A program made the position numbers and the translations under genes. A DNA stretch of 64,000 bases, from positions 54,393 through 118,392 of the forward strand of contig CAJTEX010000009.1 of NCBI GenBank assembly GCA_910575615.1. The letters are read 5' to 3'. The DNA is from Bacteroidales bacterium (GTDB lineage: Bacteria; Bacteroidota; Bacteroidia; Bacteroidales; Muribaculaceae). Every line of letters starts with the position of its first letter. Position 1 is the stretch's first letter. The notes under the pieces were generated by a model. The model saw nothing but the letters and a program-made list of their open reading frames with translations. It was not told the origin of the DNA and made no database searches. Of the stretch, positions 46,620 to 56,175 are shown in pieces.

Positions 46620-49109
46620 ATGAGAAATACACTTAAAGCCACAACACTGGAATCGAAGCTGCCGCTCCTTGCCGTGGAACACGGCTGCATCATATCGAAA
46701 GATGCCGACATTACAGTTGCCTTCGAGGTTAGCCTCCCGGAACTGTTCACCGTCACATCGCAGGAGTATGAAGCCATGCACGCCGCATGGTGCAAGGCTA
46801 TCAAGGTGCTTCCGCATTATTCGGTGGCGCACAAGCAGGATTGGTTCGTGTCGGAGAATTATAAGCCGGAGTTGCAAAAAGATAATTTGAGTTTTCTTGA
46901 CCGCTCCTTCGAGCGTCACTTCAACGAGCGTCCGTATCTGGCGCACAAGTGCTACCTGTTCCTGACAAAGACCACAAAGGAGCGTATGCGCCAGCAATCC
47001 AATTTCTCCACCCTCTGCCGTGGGCGTATCACCCCGAAGGAACTCAATCACGAAATGGTTGTCAAGTTCATGGAAAGTGTCGAACAGTTCGAGCGTATCA
47101 TCAATGACACCGGCTATATCAGGCTGCGCCGTCTTTCTGATGATGAGGTGGTCGGCACTGACAAGGCTTCCGGACTTATTGAGAAGTATATGTCGCTGAC
47201 AATGGACGATGTAACCTGTCTGGAGGATATAGACCTTGATGCACGTCAAATGCGCATAGGCGACAAGATGCTGTGCCTTCACACTCTGTCAGACACCGAT
47301 GATCTTCCCGGCAAAGTCAGCACCGATAACCGTTATGAGCGGTTATCGACCGACCGCTCGGATTGTAGATTGAGTTTCGCCTCTCCTGTCGGGTTGCTCT
47401 TACCCTGCAACCACATCTATAATCAGTATATCCTGATTGATGACCATGACGAGAATCTGGCGAAGTTCGAGAAAACCGCGAGAAACATGAACTCCCTTTC
47501 GCGGTATAGCCGAAGCAATGCTATTAACAAGGAGTGGATTGACCGCTATCTCAACGAGGCACATTCCTACGGACTGACCTCAGTCCGGGCCCACTTCAAT
47601 GTTATGGCGTGGAGCGATGACGCCGAAGAACTGAGGCGCATCAAGAATGATGTCGGGGGCCAGTTGGCAACAATGGGATGTATGCCACGACACAACACTA
47701 TTGACTGCCCGACACTGTTCTGGTCGTCTATGCCGGGAAATGAGGCTGATTTTCCTTCTGAGGAATCGTTTTATACGTTCATCGAGCCTGCCGCCTGTTT
47801 CTTTACAGCCGAAACCAACTACCGCAGCAGCCTGTCTCCATTCGGGATAAAGATGGTCGATAGACTGACCGGAAAACCGATACACCTTGATATATCGGAC
47901 GAACCTATGAAACGTGGAATCACAACCAACCGAAACAAGTTCATTCTCGGTCCGTCCGGTAGCGGTAAGTCATTCTTCACCAACCATCTGGTGCGACAGT
48001 ATTATGAACAAAATACACATATTTTGCTGATTGATACCGGAAACTCTTACGAGGGTCTTTGCAATCTGATTCATAATAAGACGCATGGCGAAGACGGTGT
48101 CTATTACACCTACACCGAGGACAGTCCGATTTCGTTCAATCCTTTCTACACCGATGACGGGGTCTTTGATGTGGAGAAGAAGGATTCGATAAAGACCTTG
48201 CTGCTGACACTCTGGAAGTCTGAGGATGACAGAGTGACAAAGACAGAATCCTGTGAGCTTGGCTCTGCGCTGTCGATGTTCCTTGGAAAGATGGCTAAGG
48301 ATAAGAACATAGTTCCATGCTTCAACTCCTTCTATGAGTTTATGCGTGACGATTACCGTCAGGAAATGGCACAGCGTCCTATCCCCATCTACAAACAGGA
48401 TTTCGACATTGACAACTTCCTGACCACCCTGCGCCAGTATTACCACGGAGGCCGTTTCGACTTCCTTCTCAACTCTAAAGAGAATATCGACCTGTTGAAC
48501 AAGCGGTTTGTGGTGTTTGAAGTGGATTCGATCAAAGAGAATAAAGAACTTTTCCCGATAGTGACAATCATCATCATGGAGGCTTTCATCAACAAGATGC
48601 GACGTCTCAAAGGTATCCGCAAGATGATAATCGTGGAAGAGGCTTGGAAGGCTCTTTCGACCGCTAATATGGCAGAATACATGAAGTATCTGTTTAAGAC
48701 TGTCAGAAAGTATTTCGGTGAGGCAGTGGTGGTTACGCAGGAGGTTGACGACATCATATCGTCGCCGATTGTCAAGGAGACCATCATCAACAACTCAGAC
48801 TGCAAGATACTTCTTGACCAGCGCAAGTATATGAACCGCTTCGACCAGATTCAGGAGCTGCTTGGTCTGACCGACAAGGAGAAAAGCCAGATACTCAGTA
48901 TCAATATGGCGAACAATCCCAACCGCCTGTATAAAGAGGTGTGGATTGGTTTGGGCGGCACACAGTCAGCGGTCTATGCCACGGAGGTCAGCAGGGAGGA
49001 ATATTTCTGCTACACCACCGAGGAAACGGAGAAAATCAAAGTCCTCGAAATGGCTGAAAAACTTGGCGGTGATACCGAAGCTGCCATTAAACGAATTGCT
49101 AACGAATAA
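46620..49109 (+). CDS. traG: TraG, VirB4-type conjugation ATPase
   Basis: 829 residues from the ATG at 46620 (a TTG two codons earlier is a less likely start). N-terminal VirB4 domain, then the P-loop ILGPSGSGKSFFTNHLV near residue 443 and the Walker B-like MIIVEEAWKAL near 665. The ...TQEVDDIISS... and ...LLDQRKYMNRFDQIQELLGL... segments are standard for the Bacteroidetes conjugation system ATPase TraG. It energises assembly of the transfer channel at the inner membrane. Length is normal and no break is seen. Confidence 0.93.
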   Translation: MRNTLKATTLESKLPLLAVEHGCIISKDADITVAFEVSLPELFTVTSQEYEAMHAAWCKAIKVLPHYSVAHKQDWFVSENYKPELQKDNLSFLDRSFERHFNERPYLAHKCYLFLTKTTKERMRQQSNFSTLCRGRITPKELNHEMVVKFMESVEQFERIINDTGYIRLRRLSDDEVVGTDKASGLIEKYMSLTMDDVTCLEDIDLDARQMRIGDKMLCLHTLSDTDDLPGKVSTDNRYERLSTDRSDCRLSFASPVGLLLPCNHIYNQYILIDDHDENLAKFEKTARNMNSLSRYSRSNAINKEWIDRYLNEAHSYGLTSVRAHFNVMAWSDDAEELRRIKNDVGGQLATMGCMPRHNTIDCPTLFWSSMPGNEADFPSEESFYTFIEPAACFFTAETNYRSSLSPFGIKMVDRLTGKPIHLDISDEPMKRGITTNRNKFILGPSGSGKSFFTNHLVRQYYEQNTHILLIDTGNSYEGLCNLIHNKTHGEDGVYYTYTEDSPISFNPFYTDDGVFDVEKKDSIKTLLLTLWKSEDDRVTKTESCELGSALSMFLGKMAKDKNIVPCFNSFYEFMRDDYRQEMAQRPIPIYKQDFDIDNFLTTLRQYYHGGRFDFLLNSKENIDLLNKRFVVFEVDSIKENKELFPIVTIIIMEAFINKMRRLKGIRKMIIVEEAWKALSTANMAEYMKYLFKTVRKYFGEAVVVTQEVDDIISSPIVKETIINNSDCKILLDQRKYMNRFDQIQELLGLTDKEKSQILSINMANNPNRLYKEVWIGLGGTQSAVYATEVSREEYFCYTTEETEKIKVLEMAEKLGGDTEAAIKRIANE

Positions 49110-49112
49110 TAT

Positions 49113-49877
49113 ATGTTTGAAGATATTTTTGAATTTCTCGAACCTGTGCTAAACGTGTTCACAGCGGTTGTAATCTTCAGCCTTGGGATTACAATCTGTG
49201 TCGGCTGCATAATGCTGGCTTTCAAGGTCTGTGGCCGGTTCAATGCTTTTGTCAGAGAGAAGGCTGAAAAGACTATCAACAAATGGGCCGGTCGTATCGA
49301 CAATGTTGTCGTGTGTATCGGTGAACGGATCGGTCATTTCGTCAAGGAGGCCATCGAAAAGTCGAAGACCGGGATTCCTGTTGACATGCGTCCAAAAATG
49401 GTTGGTGACTGGTTTTGTCCCGACGGGGCCGATATGACAATCAGCGAACACAACGGTTATTACAAGGTGAAATTCTCAGGAACAGGTCTTCCTGCCGAGA
49501 TTATTCCGCAGGAGTTTATACTCCGGGATATTCAGGGGTGGCTCCATGACGATAACGTCTATTGTGCCGAGGGTCGTGATGTGCTGGCTATGGCTATATC
49601 GAATGACGGCAATGAAATATTCGTTGCGGATCTGGGCAGGACATTCTACCGGATGCGAGATATGACAAAGACAGAACTAAAGACCTTTGATGAGGCAGCC
49701 TTGGATGATTTTATCAATGCCAATCAGTCAGCAGAGAATAAGGATATTCTGACCGAGGTTCACGAAGTCGTGGAGAAACTCACTCTGTCTGAAGATGTTC
49801 GTAAAAGGCTCCGCAAACTGGCAATCAAGGATGTGCAGGCCAATGATGTAGGCTTTAACATCAATGTCATCGAGTGA
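49113..49877 (+). CDS. Membrane-anchored protein of the tra operon, unknown
   Basis: 254 residues. One hydrophobic helix near the N-terminus (VVIFSLGITICVGCIMLAF); then a basic segment and a soluble domain with VGDWFCPDGADMTISEHNG and FVADLGRTFYRMRDMTKTEL, beta-rich by eye, and a helical tail. I do not recognise the family. It is 3 bases after traG and before the small membrane protein and traI, i.e. in the traH interval. Confidence 0.6.
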   Translation: MFEDIFEFLEPVLNVFTAVVIFSLGITICVGCIMLAFKVCGRFNAFVREKAEKTINKWAGRIDNVVVCIGERIGHFVKEAIEKSKTGIPVDMRPKMVGDWFCPDGADMTISEHNGYYKVKFSGTGLPAEIIPQEFILRDIQGWLHDDNVYCAEGRDVLAMAISNDGNEIFVADLGRTFYRMRDMTKTELKTFDEAALDDFINANQSAENKDILTEVHEVVEKLTLSEDVRKRLRKLAIKDVQANDVGFNINVIE

Positions 49878-49879
49878 AA

Positions 49880-50005
49880 ATGATGCGTGTACTATGGGCA
49901 ATAATCGTAGGTCTGTTCATCGGACTGCTTGCCCTGATAACCTTCCCTCTGCTTCTGCTCTATGTCGGAGTGAAAATAATCGGAGGCATGGTCTCTAAAA
50001 TCTAA
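49880..50005 (+). CDS. Very small membrane protein (41 residues) in tra operon
   Basis: MMRVLWAIIVGLFIGLLALI followed by TFPLLLLYVGVKIIGGMVSKI: almost all hydrophobic, with a glycine-rich second half, so it probably forms one or two membrane passes. The ATG is 2 bases after the previous stop, and the stop is 4 bases before traI, which is strong support for a real gene in this packed operon. Confidence 0.65.
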   Translation: MMRVLWAIIVGLFIGLLALITFPLLLLYVGVKIIGGMVSKI

Positions 50006-50009
50006 AGAA

Positions 50010-50654
50010 ATGCGTATGAAAGAATTGAAATTTATCCTCCCTCTCGTTCTGTTTTGCCTGCTCTTCGGAGCGGGCAGGGCAAACGCCCAATGGACGGTGA
50101 TTGACCCGTCGAACATCGCCCAGTCGATTGTCAACTCTTCCAAATCACTTGTTCAGGAATCAACGACGGCGACAAATATGGTGCGAAATTTTCAGGAGAC
50201 GGTAAAGATTTACCAGCAGGCGAAGAAATATTACGACGCACTCCAGTCGGTCAACAATCTTGTCCGTGATGCCCGCAAGGTGCAGCAGACAATCCTGATG
50301 CTTGGAAACATATCCGGCTATTACGTCAATAATTTCCAGAAGATGCTGACTGACCCGAATTTCACGTCAAGCGAACTGTCGGCTATTGCATCGGGCTATA
50401 CCCGGATTCTTGAAGAGGCCGGCGGAGTCCTTAACGACCTGAAACAGGTGGTCAATATCACGACACTCTCGATGACCGACAAAGACCGTATGGATGTTGT
50501 GGACGACTGCTACAAGGAGATGAAACGGCTGAAAAGTCTGACGGCGTATTATACCAATAAGAATATTAGTGTATCATATCTCCGCGCCAAGAAGAAGGCT
50601 GACATCCAAAGGGTAATCAATCTTTATGGAGACGGCTCTGAGAAATACTGGTGA
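50010..50654 (+). CDS. traI: TraI (DUF4141), VirB5-like secreted component
   Basis: 214 residues. Signal peptide (LKFILPLVLFCLLFGAGRANA with likely cleavage after ANA), then the DUF4141 mark QWTVIDPSNIAQSIVNSSK and a long helical region (YYDALQSVNNLVRDARKVQQ). It is a periplasmic, helical component comparable to VirB5. Its stop overlaps the traJ ATG by one base. Confidence 0.85.
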   Translation: MRMKELKFILPLVLFCLLFGAGRANAQWTVIDPSNIAQSIVNSSKSLVQESTTATNMVRNFQETVKIYQQAKKYYDALQSVNNLVRDARKVQQTILMLGNISGYYVNNFQKMLTDPNFTSSELSAIASGYTRILEEAGGVLNDLKQVVNITTLSMTDKDRMDVVDDCYKEMKRLKSLTAYYTNKNISVSYLRAKKKADIQRVINLYGDGSEKYW

Positions 50655-51670
50655 TGCCTATGCTGTGTGCCATTGATTTTTCCAATCTCCATACCATACT
50701 CCGGTCGCTCTACGATGAGATGATGCCGCTTTGTTCCGACATGGCGGGAGTGGCTCAGGGGATTGCCGGATTAGGCGCGCTGTTCTATGTGGCCTACAGG
50801 ATATGGAGGTCATTGGCTGCTGCCGAACCTGTGGATGTATTTCCTCTGCTGCGTCCGTTCGCAATCGGACTGTGCATAATGTTCTTTCCATCTATAGTTC
50901 TCGGCACCATCAACTCTGTCATGTCGCCGATTGTGCAGGGCACAGCCTCGATGCTTGAGGGTCAGACTCTCGATATGCAGAAATATCGGGAGGAGAAAGA
51001 CCGGCTTGAGTATGAGGCTATGATGAAAGACCCGTCAACGGCCTATCTGGTTGATGACGCTGAGTTTGACCGTCAGATTGATGAGCTTGGAGTTACCGAA
51101 ATAGGCACCGCCGCCGGAATGTATATCGAGCGCGGAATGTATAAGGTCAAGAAAGCAATCCAGAATTTCTTCCGGGAACTGTTGGAAATGCTCTTTCAGG
51201 CGGCGTCGCTAACCATTGACACGATTAGGACATTCTTTCTCATTGTTCTTGCCATTCTCGGTCCGATTGCCTTTGCCTTATCGGTATGGGACGGATTCCA
51301 GTCAACATTGACCACATGGATCCAACGCTATATTCAGACCTATCTGTGGTTGCCTGTGGCTGATTTGTTCTCCACCATTCTTGCCAAAATTCAGGTGCTG
51401 ATGCTCCAGAACGACATATCGGAACTGACCAACAATCCCAATGTAAATATTGATGGTTCAAATATTTGCTACATCATATTTATGGTGATTGGGATTGTCG
51501 GCTACTTCACTATACCGACTGTTTCTGGCTGGATTATTCAGGCAGGAGGCGCCGGAAACTATAACCGTGCGGTCAACAACACCACAATGCAGGCCGGCTC
51601 TATGGCGGGCAGTGTCGGCGGTGCGGTTGTCGGCAATATTGCCGGACGAGCCGGAAGATTATTAAAGTAG
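50654..51670 (+). CDS. traJ: TraJ, polytopic VirB6-like channel protein
   Basis: 338 residues from the ATG at 50654 (GTG one codon earlier is in frame). Several membrane helices: one near residues 30-55, one near 65-90, a cluster around 190-270 (FFLIVLAILGPIAFALSVWD, WIQRYIQTYLWLPVADLFST) and a last one near 275-295. Glycine-rich C-terminus. Matches TraJ of Bacteroides elements, the likely inner-membrane conduit. Confidence 0.88.
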   Translation: MPMLCAIDFSNLHTILRSLYDEMMPLCSDMAGVAQGIAGLGALFYVAYRIWRSLAAAEPVDVFPLLRPFAIGLCIMFFPSIVLGTINSVMSPIVQGTASMLEGQTLDMQKYREEKDRLEYEAMMKDPSTAYLVDDAEFDRQIDELGVTEIGTAAGMYIERGMYKVKKAIQNFFRELLEMLFQAASLTIDTIRTFFLIVLAILGPIAFALSVWDGFQSTLTTWIQRYIQTYLWLPVADLFSTILAKIQVLMLQNDISELTNNPNVNIDGSNICYIIFMVIGIVGYFTIPTVSGWIIQAGGAGNYNRAVNNTTMQAGSMAGSVGGAVVGNIAGRAGRLLK

Positions 51671-51674
51671 AATT

Positions 51675-52328
51675 ATGGAATCTTTAGCTCGCGGTGTGAA
51701 GACACCGCAATTTAAATCATTAAAGAATATCGAGACCTCTTTCCGTCAGATACGTCTGTTCGGGATTGTGTTCGTGGCGATGTGTGCGGTGGTGGTTTCC
51801 GTGGCTCTGATAATGGTTTTCAATTTTGCTGAAAAGCAGAGAGAGAAAATCTACGTCCTCGACAATGGCAAGTCCCTGATGCTTGCCTTGTCGCAGGACA
51901 TGGAGCAGAACCGCCCTGCCGAGGCTCGCGAGCATGTGCGTCGCTTTCATGAACTGTTCTTCAACCTTTCTCCCGATAAGTCCGCAATCGAGCACAATAT
52001 AAACCGTGCCTTGATTCTGAGCGACAAATCGGCTTACAACTACTATACCGATTTCTCGGAGAAAGGTTACTACAACCGCATTATTGCGGGGAATATCAAC
52101 CAAGTGGTACAGGTTGACAGCGTGGTATGCGATTTCAACAATTACCCCTACACTGCCAAGACCTATGCCAGACAGATGATTATCCGTGAGTCGAATGTTA
52201 CACAGCGAACACTGGTGACAACATGTCGCCTTTCAAATGTGTCGCGCTCTGACGACAATCCCAACGGATTTATCATTGAGGGTTTCAACATCCTTGAAAA
52301 CAAGGATATAATGACAACTAAACGATAA
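51675..52328 (+). CDS. traK: TraK, VirB8-like protein
   Basis: 217 residues. Short cytosolic N-terminus with FKSLKNIETSFRQIRLFGIV, one membrane helix (about 32-54), then a periplasmic domain with DFSEKGYYNRIIAGNINQ and the conserved RQMIIRESNVTQRTLVTTCR strand pair. TraK is the assembly scaffold comparable to VirB8. It starts 4 bases after traJ. Confidence 0.88.
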   Translation: MESLARGVKTPQFKSLKNIETSFRQIRLFGIVFVAMCAVVVSVALIMVFNFAEKQREKIYVLDNGKSLMLALSQDMEQNRPAEAREHVRRFHELFFNLSPDKSAIEHNINRALILSDKSAYNYYTDFSEKGYYNRIIAGNINQVVQVDSVVCDFNNYPYTAKTYARQMIIRESNVTQRTLVTTCRLSNVSRSDDNPNGFIIEGFNILENKDIMTTKR

Positions 52329-52330
52329 TT

Positions 52331-52696
52331 ATGACGAAAAATAAATCTCCTCTCGCCAGACTTATTGATTGGGTCTGGCGGGAACCAAAGGGAAAGGCCG
52401 GCGCAAAGCTGAAACAGGTCTGCGACGATATGCCCCACAAGCAAAGGCTGATGGTCGTGACCGTACTGCTCTCGGCTTTCGTACTGATTGCTTTCTTCGT
52501 GTTCGGTCACGCCTGCTACAAAATAGGAGCAAAGAGGGCTGTATTCCAATACGAGGTAGAGCATATCCGTGGTCTCAATGTCCCGGCTTTGGATACAGTC
52601 TCTAAAAAGACCGTCGATTATACGGAAATAGAGATAGACCTCCCCGAACTAAAAGATTCTGCTTATGACGATACAGGAGTGGAAAACGAAGATTAA
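52331..52696 (+). CDS. traL: TraL (DUF3989), small membrane protein
   Basis: 121 residues. Begins with a basic, Trp-containing segment (LIDWVWREPKGKAGAKLKQV), has one membrane helix (MVVTVLLSAFVLIAFFVFGH) and an acidic periplasmic tail (VDYTEIEIDLPEL). Overlaps traM by 32 bases in another frame, a strong coupling sign. Confidence 0.8.
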   Translation: MTKNKSPLARLIDWVWREPKGKAGAKLKQVCDDMPHKQRLMVVTVLLSAFVLIAFFVFGHACYKIGAKRAVFQYEVEHIRGLNVPALDTVSKKTVDYTEIEIDLPELKDSAYDDTGVENED

Positions 52697-53864
52697 CTCA
52701 TATTTCCAGCCCAAGACTACGGCGGAGCGTCAGAAGATGATGAAATATCTCGTGGTGTTCCCTGCCGCTATACTTTCGGGTGTGGTAATTCTATGGCTGC
52801 TGTATTCTTCTCTGAACAAGGAAGAAAACAAGACGGGCGACGCTTTCAATACCGAGATACCAGCTGGTGAAAGCGAGAAGATTGGTACAAAGGTTCAGGA
52901 ATATGAAGCCGCTGATGCCGCCAAAGAAAAACAGGCACGGATTGATGTTGTCGGATCCCTTGACACAATAGCAGCTTCTTCACAACCGGATACTATTGCT
53001 GAACCTTCTGCAATTCAAGAGTCAGCCGAACAGTACCAGCAGGTGCAGGCTTCGATTCAGGATTTCTATGTACCTGACTATAGCCGGACCGAACAGGTGG
53101 CAGAGTTGCAGGCCCGCATTGAGGAACTGGAGGCTCAGAACGCGATGGTTACGCAACAGGCACAGCAACCTGACGAGATGGCGATGCTTGAACGATCGTA
53201 TCAGCTTGCCGCCCAATATATGGGTAACGGCAATGGCGGGAACTATCCTCCTCCCCAGCAATCCGAGGAAAAAGGAAAACGGAATGTGCAGCCGGTGGCT
53301 CAGGTGAACCGCAGTGTGGTTTCTTCGCTCAGTGCGTCATCTGACCGTGACTTCAACACCTCAGTCGGAGGGAAAGTCTCTGTTGCCAAGAACACTATCG
53401 CAGCTGTTGTGGCAAACGACCAGAGTGTGATTAACGGTCAGGCGGTTAAGTTCAGACTTACCGAACCGATGTGGGTCGGCAATGCACTGATACCCCGGAA
53501 CACTCCGCTTGTCGGTGTGGCGAGATTACAGGGCGAGAGACTGGAGGTTGCCATTACATCAATTGAGGCAAACGGCTCTGTGTATGAGGTGGACTTAACG
53601 GTCTATGATTCCGACGGTCAGGAGGGTATCAATATCCCTAATTCTATGGAGTCTGACGCTCTGCATGAAATCGGTGCCAATATGGGCTCCACTATGGGCA
53701 GTTCTATAAATCTGACCACGAATACCGGTGCGCAGATTGCCTCAGATGTTGGTCGAGGACTTATCAACGGTGTCAGTCAGTATCTCAACAAGAAACTGCG
53801 CACCGTGAAAGTCCACCTTAAAGCCGGGTATCGGGTGATGATTCACCAACCCGAAGATGTCTAA
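52665..53864 (+). CDS. traM: TraM, VirB10-like protein
   Basis: 399 residues. One membrane helix near 28-48 (YLVVFPAAILSGVVILWLLY), then a long Gln/Glu-rich coiled linker (QVAELQARIEELEAQNAMVT) and a C-terminal beta domain (about 215-399) with VKFRLTEPMWVGNALIPRNT, LVGVARLQGERL and RTVKVHLKAGYRVMI. This fits VirB10/TraM, which spans both membranes and gates the channel. Confidence 0.88.
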   Translation: MTIQEWKTKINSYFQPKTTAERQKMMKYLVVFPAAILSGVVILWLLYSSLNKEENKTGDAFNTEIPAGESEKIGTKVQEYEAADAAKEKQARIDVVGSLDTIAASSQPDTIAEPSAIQESAEQYQQVQASIQDFYVPDYSRTEQVAELQARIEELEAQNAMVTQQAQQPDEMAMLERSYQLAAQYMGNGNGGNYPPPQQSEEKGKRNVQPVAQVNRSVVSSLSASSDRDFNTSVGGKVSVAKNTIAAVVANDQSVINGQAVKFRLTEPMWVGNALIPRNTPLVGVARLQGERLEVAITSIEANGSVYEVDLTVYDSDGQEGINIPNSMESDALHEIGANMGSTMGSSINLTTNTGAQIASDVGRGLINGVSQYLNKKLRTVKVHLKAGYRVMIHQPEDV

Positions 53865-53879
53865 TATAATTTACTAATA

Positions 53880-54893
53880 ATGAGAATAAAGACTATTATA
53901 CTATCCGCTATAGCCGTTCTTGGCATGGCATCCCCGGTCTTCGCGAAATCGAAGACAACCGTCAATAACACCGATAATAACGTGTCGCCTGACACTGAGC
54001 AGGTAGCCGAACACGACATGAACGTGTACGGTGCCAACTACACCAACGGCGACAAGTTCGACGGTCTTACCCGCAAAGTGGGCTTCGACCGTATGATTCC
54101 CCCTCACGCTCTGGAGGTCTGCTACGATAAAACCACACATATTATCTTCCCTGCGGAGATAATTTATGTGGACCTCGGCAATGAGAACCTTGTGGCAGGT
54201 CTCGCAGACGGCACAAAGAACGTACTTCGCGTGAAATCAGCGTTTAAGCGTTTCAAAACGGAAACAAATCTGTCGGTGATTACCGATGATGGCTCTTACT
54301 ATGTTTTCAACGTCAAATTTGCGAAAGAGCCTCTGCTCCTGAGCATTGAGATGACCGACTTTCTCCATGACGGTGAAGCTGTCAACCGCCCCAACAACGC
54401 TCAGGAGATATACCTCGAAAAGTTGGGTAGCGAGTCACCGATGCTTGTCAAGCTGATTATGAAGAGCATCTACAAGCAGAACAAGCGCGAAATCAAGCAT
54501 ATCGGCTCAAAGCGTTTTGGGGTGCAGTTCCTTCTGAAATCCATCTATACCAACAACGGGCTTCTTTATTTCCACACCGAAATGAAAAACACTTCTAACA
54601 TTCCTTTCGATGTCGATTTTGTCAGCTTCAAGATTGTCGATAAGAAGGTTATAAAGCGTACCGCCATGCAGGAGCAGGTACTTGAACCGCTCCGCGCCCA
54701 GAACTATGTAACGGTAGTACACGGAAAATCCTCCGAAAGAACAGTCTTCGCTCTGGAGAAATTCACAATCCCCGATGACAAGCAGCTCGTTATCGAGATT
54801 GCCGAAAAGGAAGGCGGAAGACACCAGTCTTTCGTGGTCGAGAACGAGGATATTGTGAGAGCCAACGTAATTGACGAATTAAGCATACAGTAA
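53880..54893 (+). CDS. traN: TraN, VirB9-like periplasmic/outer membrane component
   Basis: 337 residues. Signal peptide (IILSAIAVLGMASPVFA), then beta-rich DUF4138 type sequence: THIIFPAEIIYVDLGNENLV, NVLRVKSAF, GVQFLLKSIYTNNGLLYFHT, and LVIEIAEKEGGRHQSF near the end. TraN pairs with TraM in the outer core of the channel. Spacing of 15 bases after traM and 2 before traO. Confidence 0.88.
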   Translation: MRIKTIILSAIAVLGMASPVFAKSKTTVNNTDNNVSPDTEQVAEHDMNVYGANYTNGDKFDGLTRKVGFDRMIPPHALEVCYDKTTHIIFPAEIIYVDLGNENLVAGLADGTKNVLRVKSAFKRFKTETNLSVITDDGSYYVFNVKFAKEPLLLSIEMTDFLHDGEAVNRPNNAQEIYLEKLGSESPMLVKLIMKSIYKQNKREIKHIGSKRFGVQFLLKSIYTNNGLLYFHTEMKNTSNIPFDVDFVSFKIVDKKVIKRTAMQEQVLEPLRAQNYVTVVHGKSSERTVFALEKFTIPDDKQLVIEIAEKEGGRHQSFVVENEDIVRANVIDELSIQ

Positions 54894-54895
54894 CT

Positions 54896-55477
54896 ATGAG
54901 AAAAGCGATAATGATAATCGCTGCCATGCTCAGCCTCTTCGGAGGCCGGGCAATAGCCCAGCGATGCCTCCCCGGAATGTCAACGGTAGAAATCAAGGCT
55001 GACATGGCAGACGGTTTTTATACCGGCAACTCCCGTAACTGCGGTTACTCTCTCGGAGTATTCTATTCAGTTTATAAGGGTAGTGCCAATACTTGGAGCT
55101 TCGGAGGCGAGTATCTCCAGACCTATAAGCCCTACGGAGCGAAAGGTCGTATCCCAGTGGCGCAGTTTACAGGCGAGGTCGGCTACAATCTCCATCTGTT
55201 GAGCGACTACTCGCAGACCTTCCACCTCTACGGCGGCGTGTCGGCTCTCGGTGGTTACGAAACAGTGAATTGGGGAAAGTCGGTTTTATCCGACGGTTCG
55301 ACGCTACATGACGGCGACAACTTTATCTATGGCGGTGCGCTGACATTACAGGCTGATTTCTACCTGTCAGACAAAATCGCTCTGACCGCAAATGTAAAAG
55401 AGCGTTTCACCTTCGGTAGCGATGTGCAGATATTCCATACTCAGTATGGTGTCGGTGTCAAATTCATTATCGAATAA
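54896..55477 (+). CDS. traO: TraO, predicted outer-membrane beta-barrel protein
   Basis: 193 residues. Signal peptide (IMIIAAMLSLFGGRAIA), then alternating strands with many Tyr/Gly (GFYTGNSRNCGYSLGVFYSV, FHLYGGVSALGGYETVNWGK) and a terminal strand ending VGVKFIIE. The pattern is that of a small beta-barrel. Its stop overlaps the next ATG (TAATG). Confidence 0.85.
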   Translation: MRKAIMIIAAMLSLFGGRAIAQRCLPGMSTVEIKADMADGFYTGNSRNCGYSLGVFYSVYKGSANTWSFGGEYLQTYKPYGAKGRIPVAQFTGEVGYNLHLLSDYSQTFHLYGGVSALGGYETVNWGKSVLSDGSTLHDGDNFIYGGALTLQADFYLSDKIALTANVKERFTFGSDVQIFHTQYGVGVKFIIE

Positions 55478-56175
55478 TGGCTATGAGATACACAGAAAAA
55501 GACATCCGCAATATTCCTCTTACGGAATTTATGGCTGCACTCGGTGAAAAGCCTGTCAAGTCCTTTGAGGATATGAAACTGTATTATGCCCCACAACGTG
55601 ATGACCCTGAGCCGATGCTGGTTGTCAATACCTCCACCAACAAATGGTATGACCATGCCACAGACCAGACCGGCGACATAATCGACCTTGCCGCCCTCAA
55701 AATGAATCCGACACTCTATATGAATCCGCACGATTTCATACTGAAATATATGAACGAGTATGAGCAGGGTAAGGAGCTTTCGGCAATGGTGCGTCGCCCG
55801 CAACAACCGACGATTATCAACCTCGACATAAAGAAGGTGAAACTCACCGACTTTATGAAGGCTCTCGGTCAGGAACACCCGGTGGCTGCCGACGGCAACC
55901 TTAGGATTTACAATGCTCCATACGATGCCAATCCGGGCCCGACAATGGTAATCAACACCGAGACAAACCTATGGCGTGATACAAAGTCCGGCGCATACGG
56001 AGGAATATATGACCTCGCGTATGAGCTGACAGGCTCGTGCAATATGTCGGAACTGAACCGATATATATCTTCTGAAATGTCGGTTTTGGAGAAGTCCAAA
56101 GGTAAGGAACAGAATACGGAACCGGACAAGCAGGAACAGGAACCGGACAAACCCCAACGGAAGATGCGCCTATGA
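55477..56175 (+). CDS. Protein with two tandem zinc-less CHC2-like primase modules
   Basis: 232 residues made of two related copies. Module 1 (about 5-95): IPLTEFMAALGEKPVKSFED, then PEPMLVVNTSTNKWYDHATD and GDIIDLAALK. Module 2 (about 112-200): KLTDFMKALGQEHPVAADGN, GPTMVINTETNLWRDTKSGA and GGIYDLAYEL. Both resemble the N-terminal domain of the next protein, a CHC2-type primase module without its zinc cysteines. The end is Lys/Glu/Pro-rich. A role in binding or priming single-stranded DNA in the recipient is inferred. It overlaps the primase gene by 4 bases (ATGA). Confidence 0.65.
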   Translation: MAMRYTEKDIRNIPLTEFMAALGEKPVKSFEDMKLYYAPQRDDPEPMLVVNTSTNKWYDHATDQTGDIIDLAALKMNPTLYMNPHDFILKYMNEYEQGKELSAMVRRPQQPTIINLDIKKVKLTDFMKALGQEHPVAADGNLRIYNAPYDANPGPTMVINTETNLWRDTKSGAYGGIYDLAYELTGSCNMSELNRYISSEMSVLEKSKGKEQNTEPDKQEQEPDKPQRKMRL

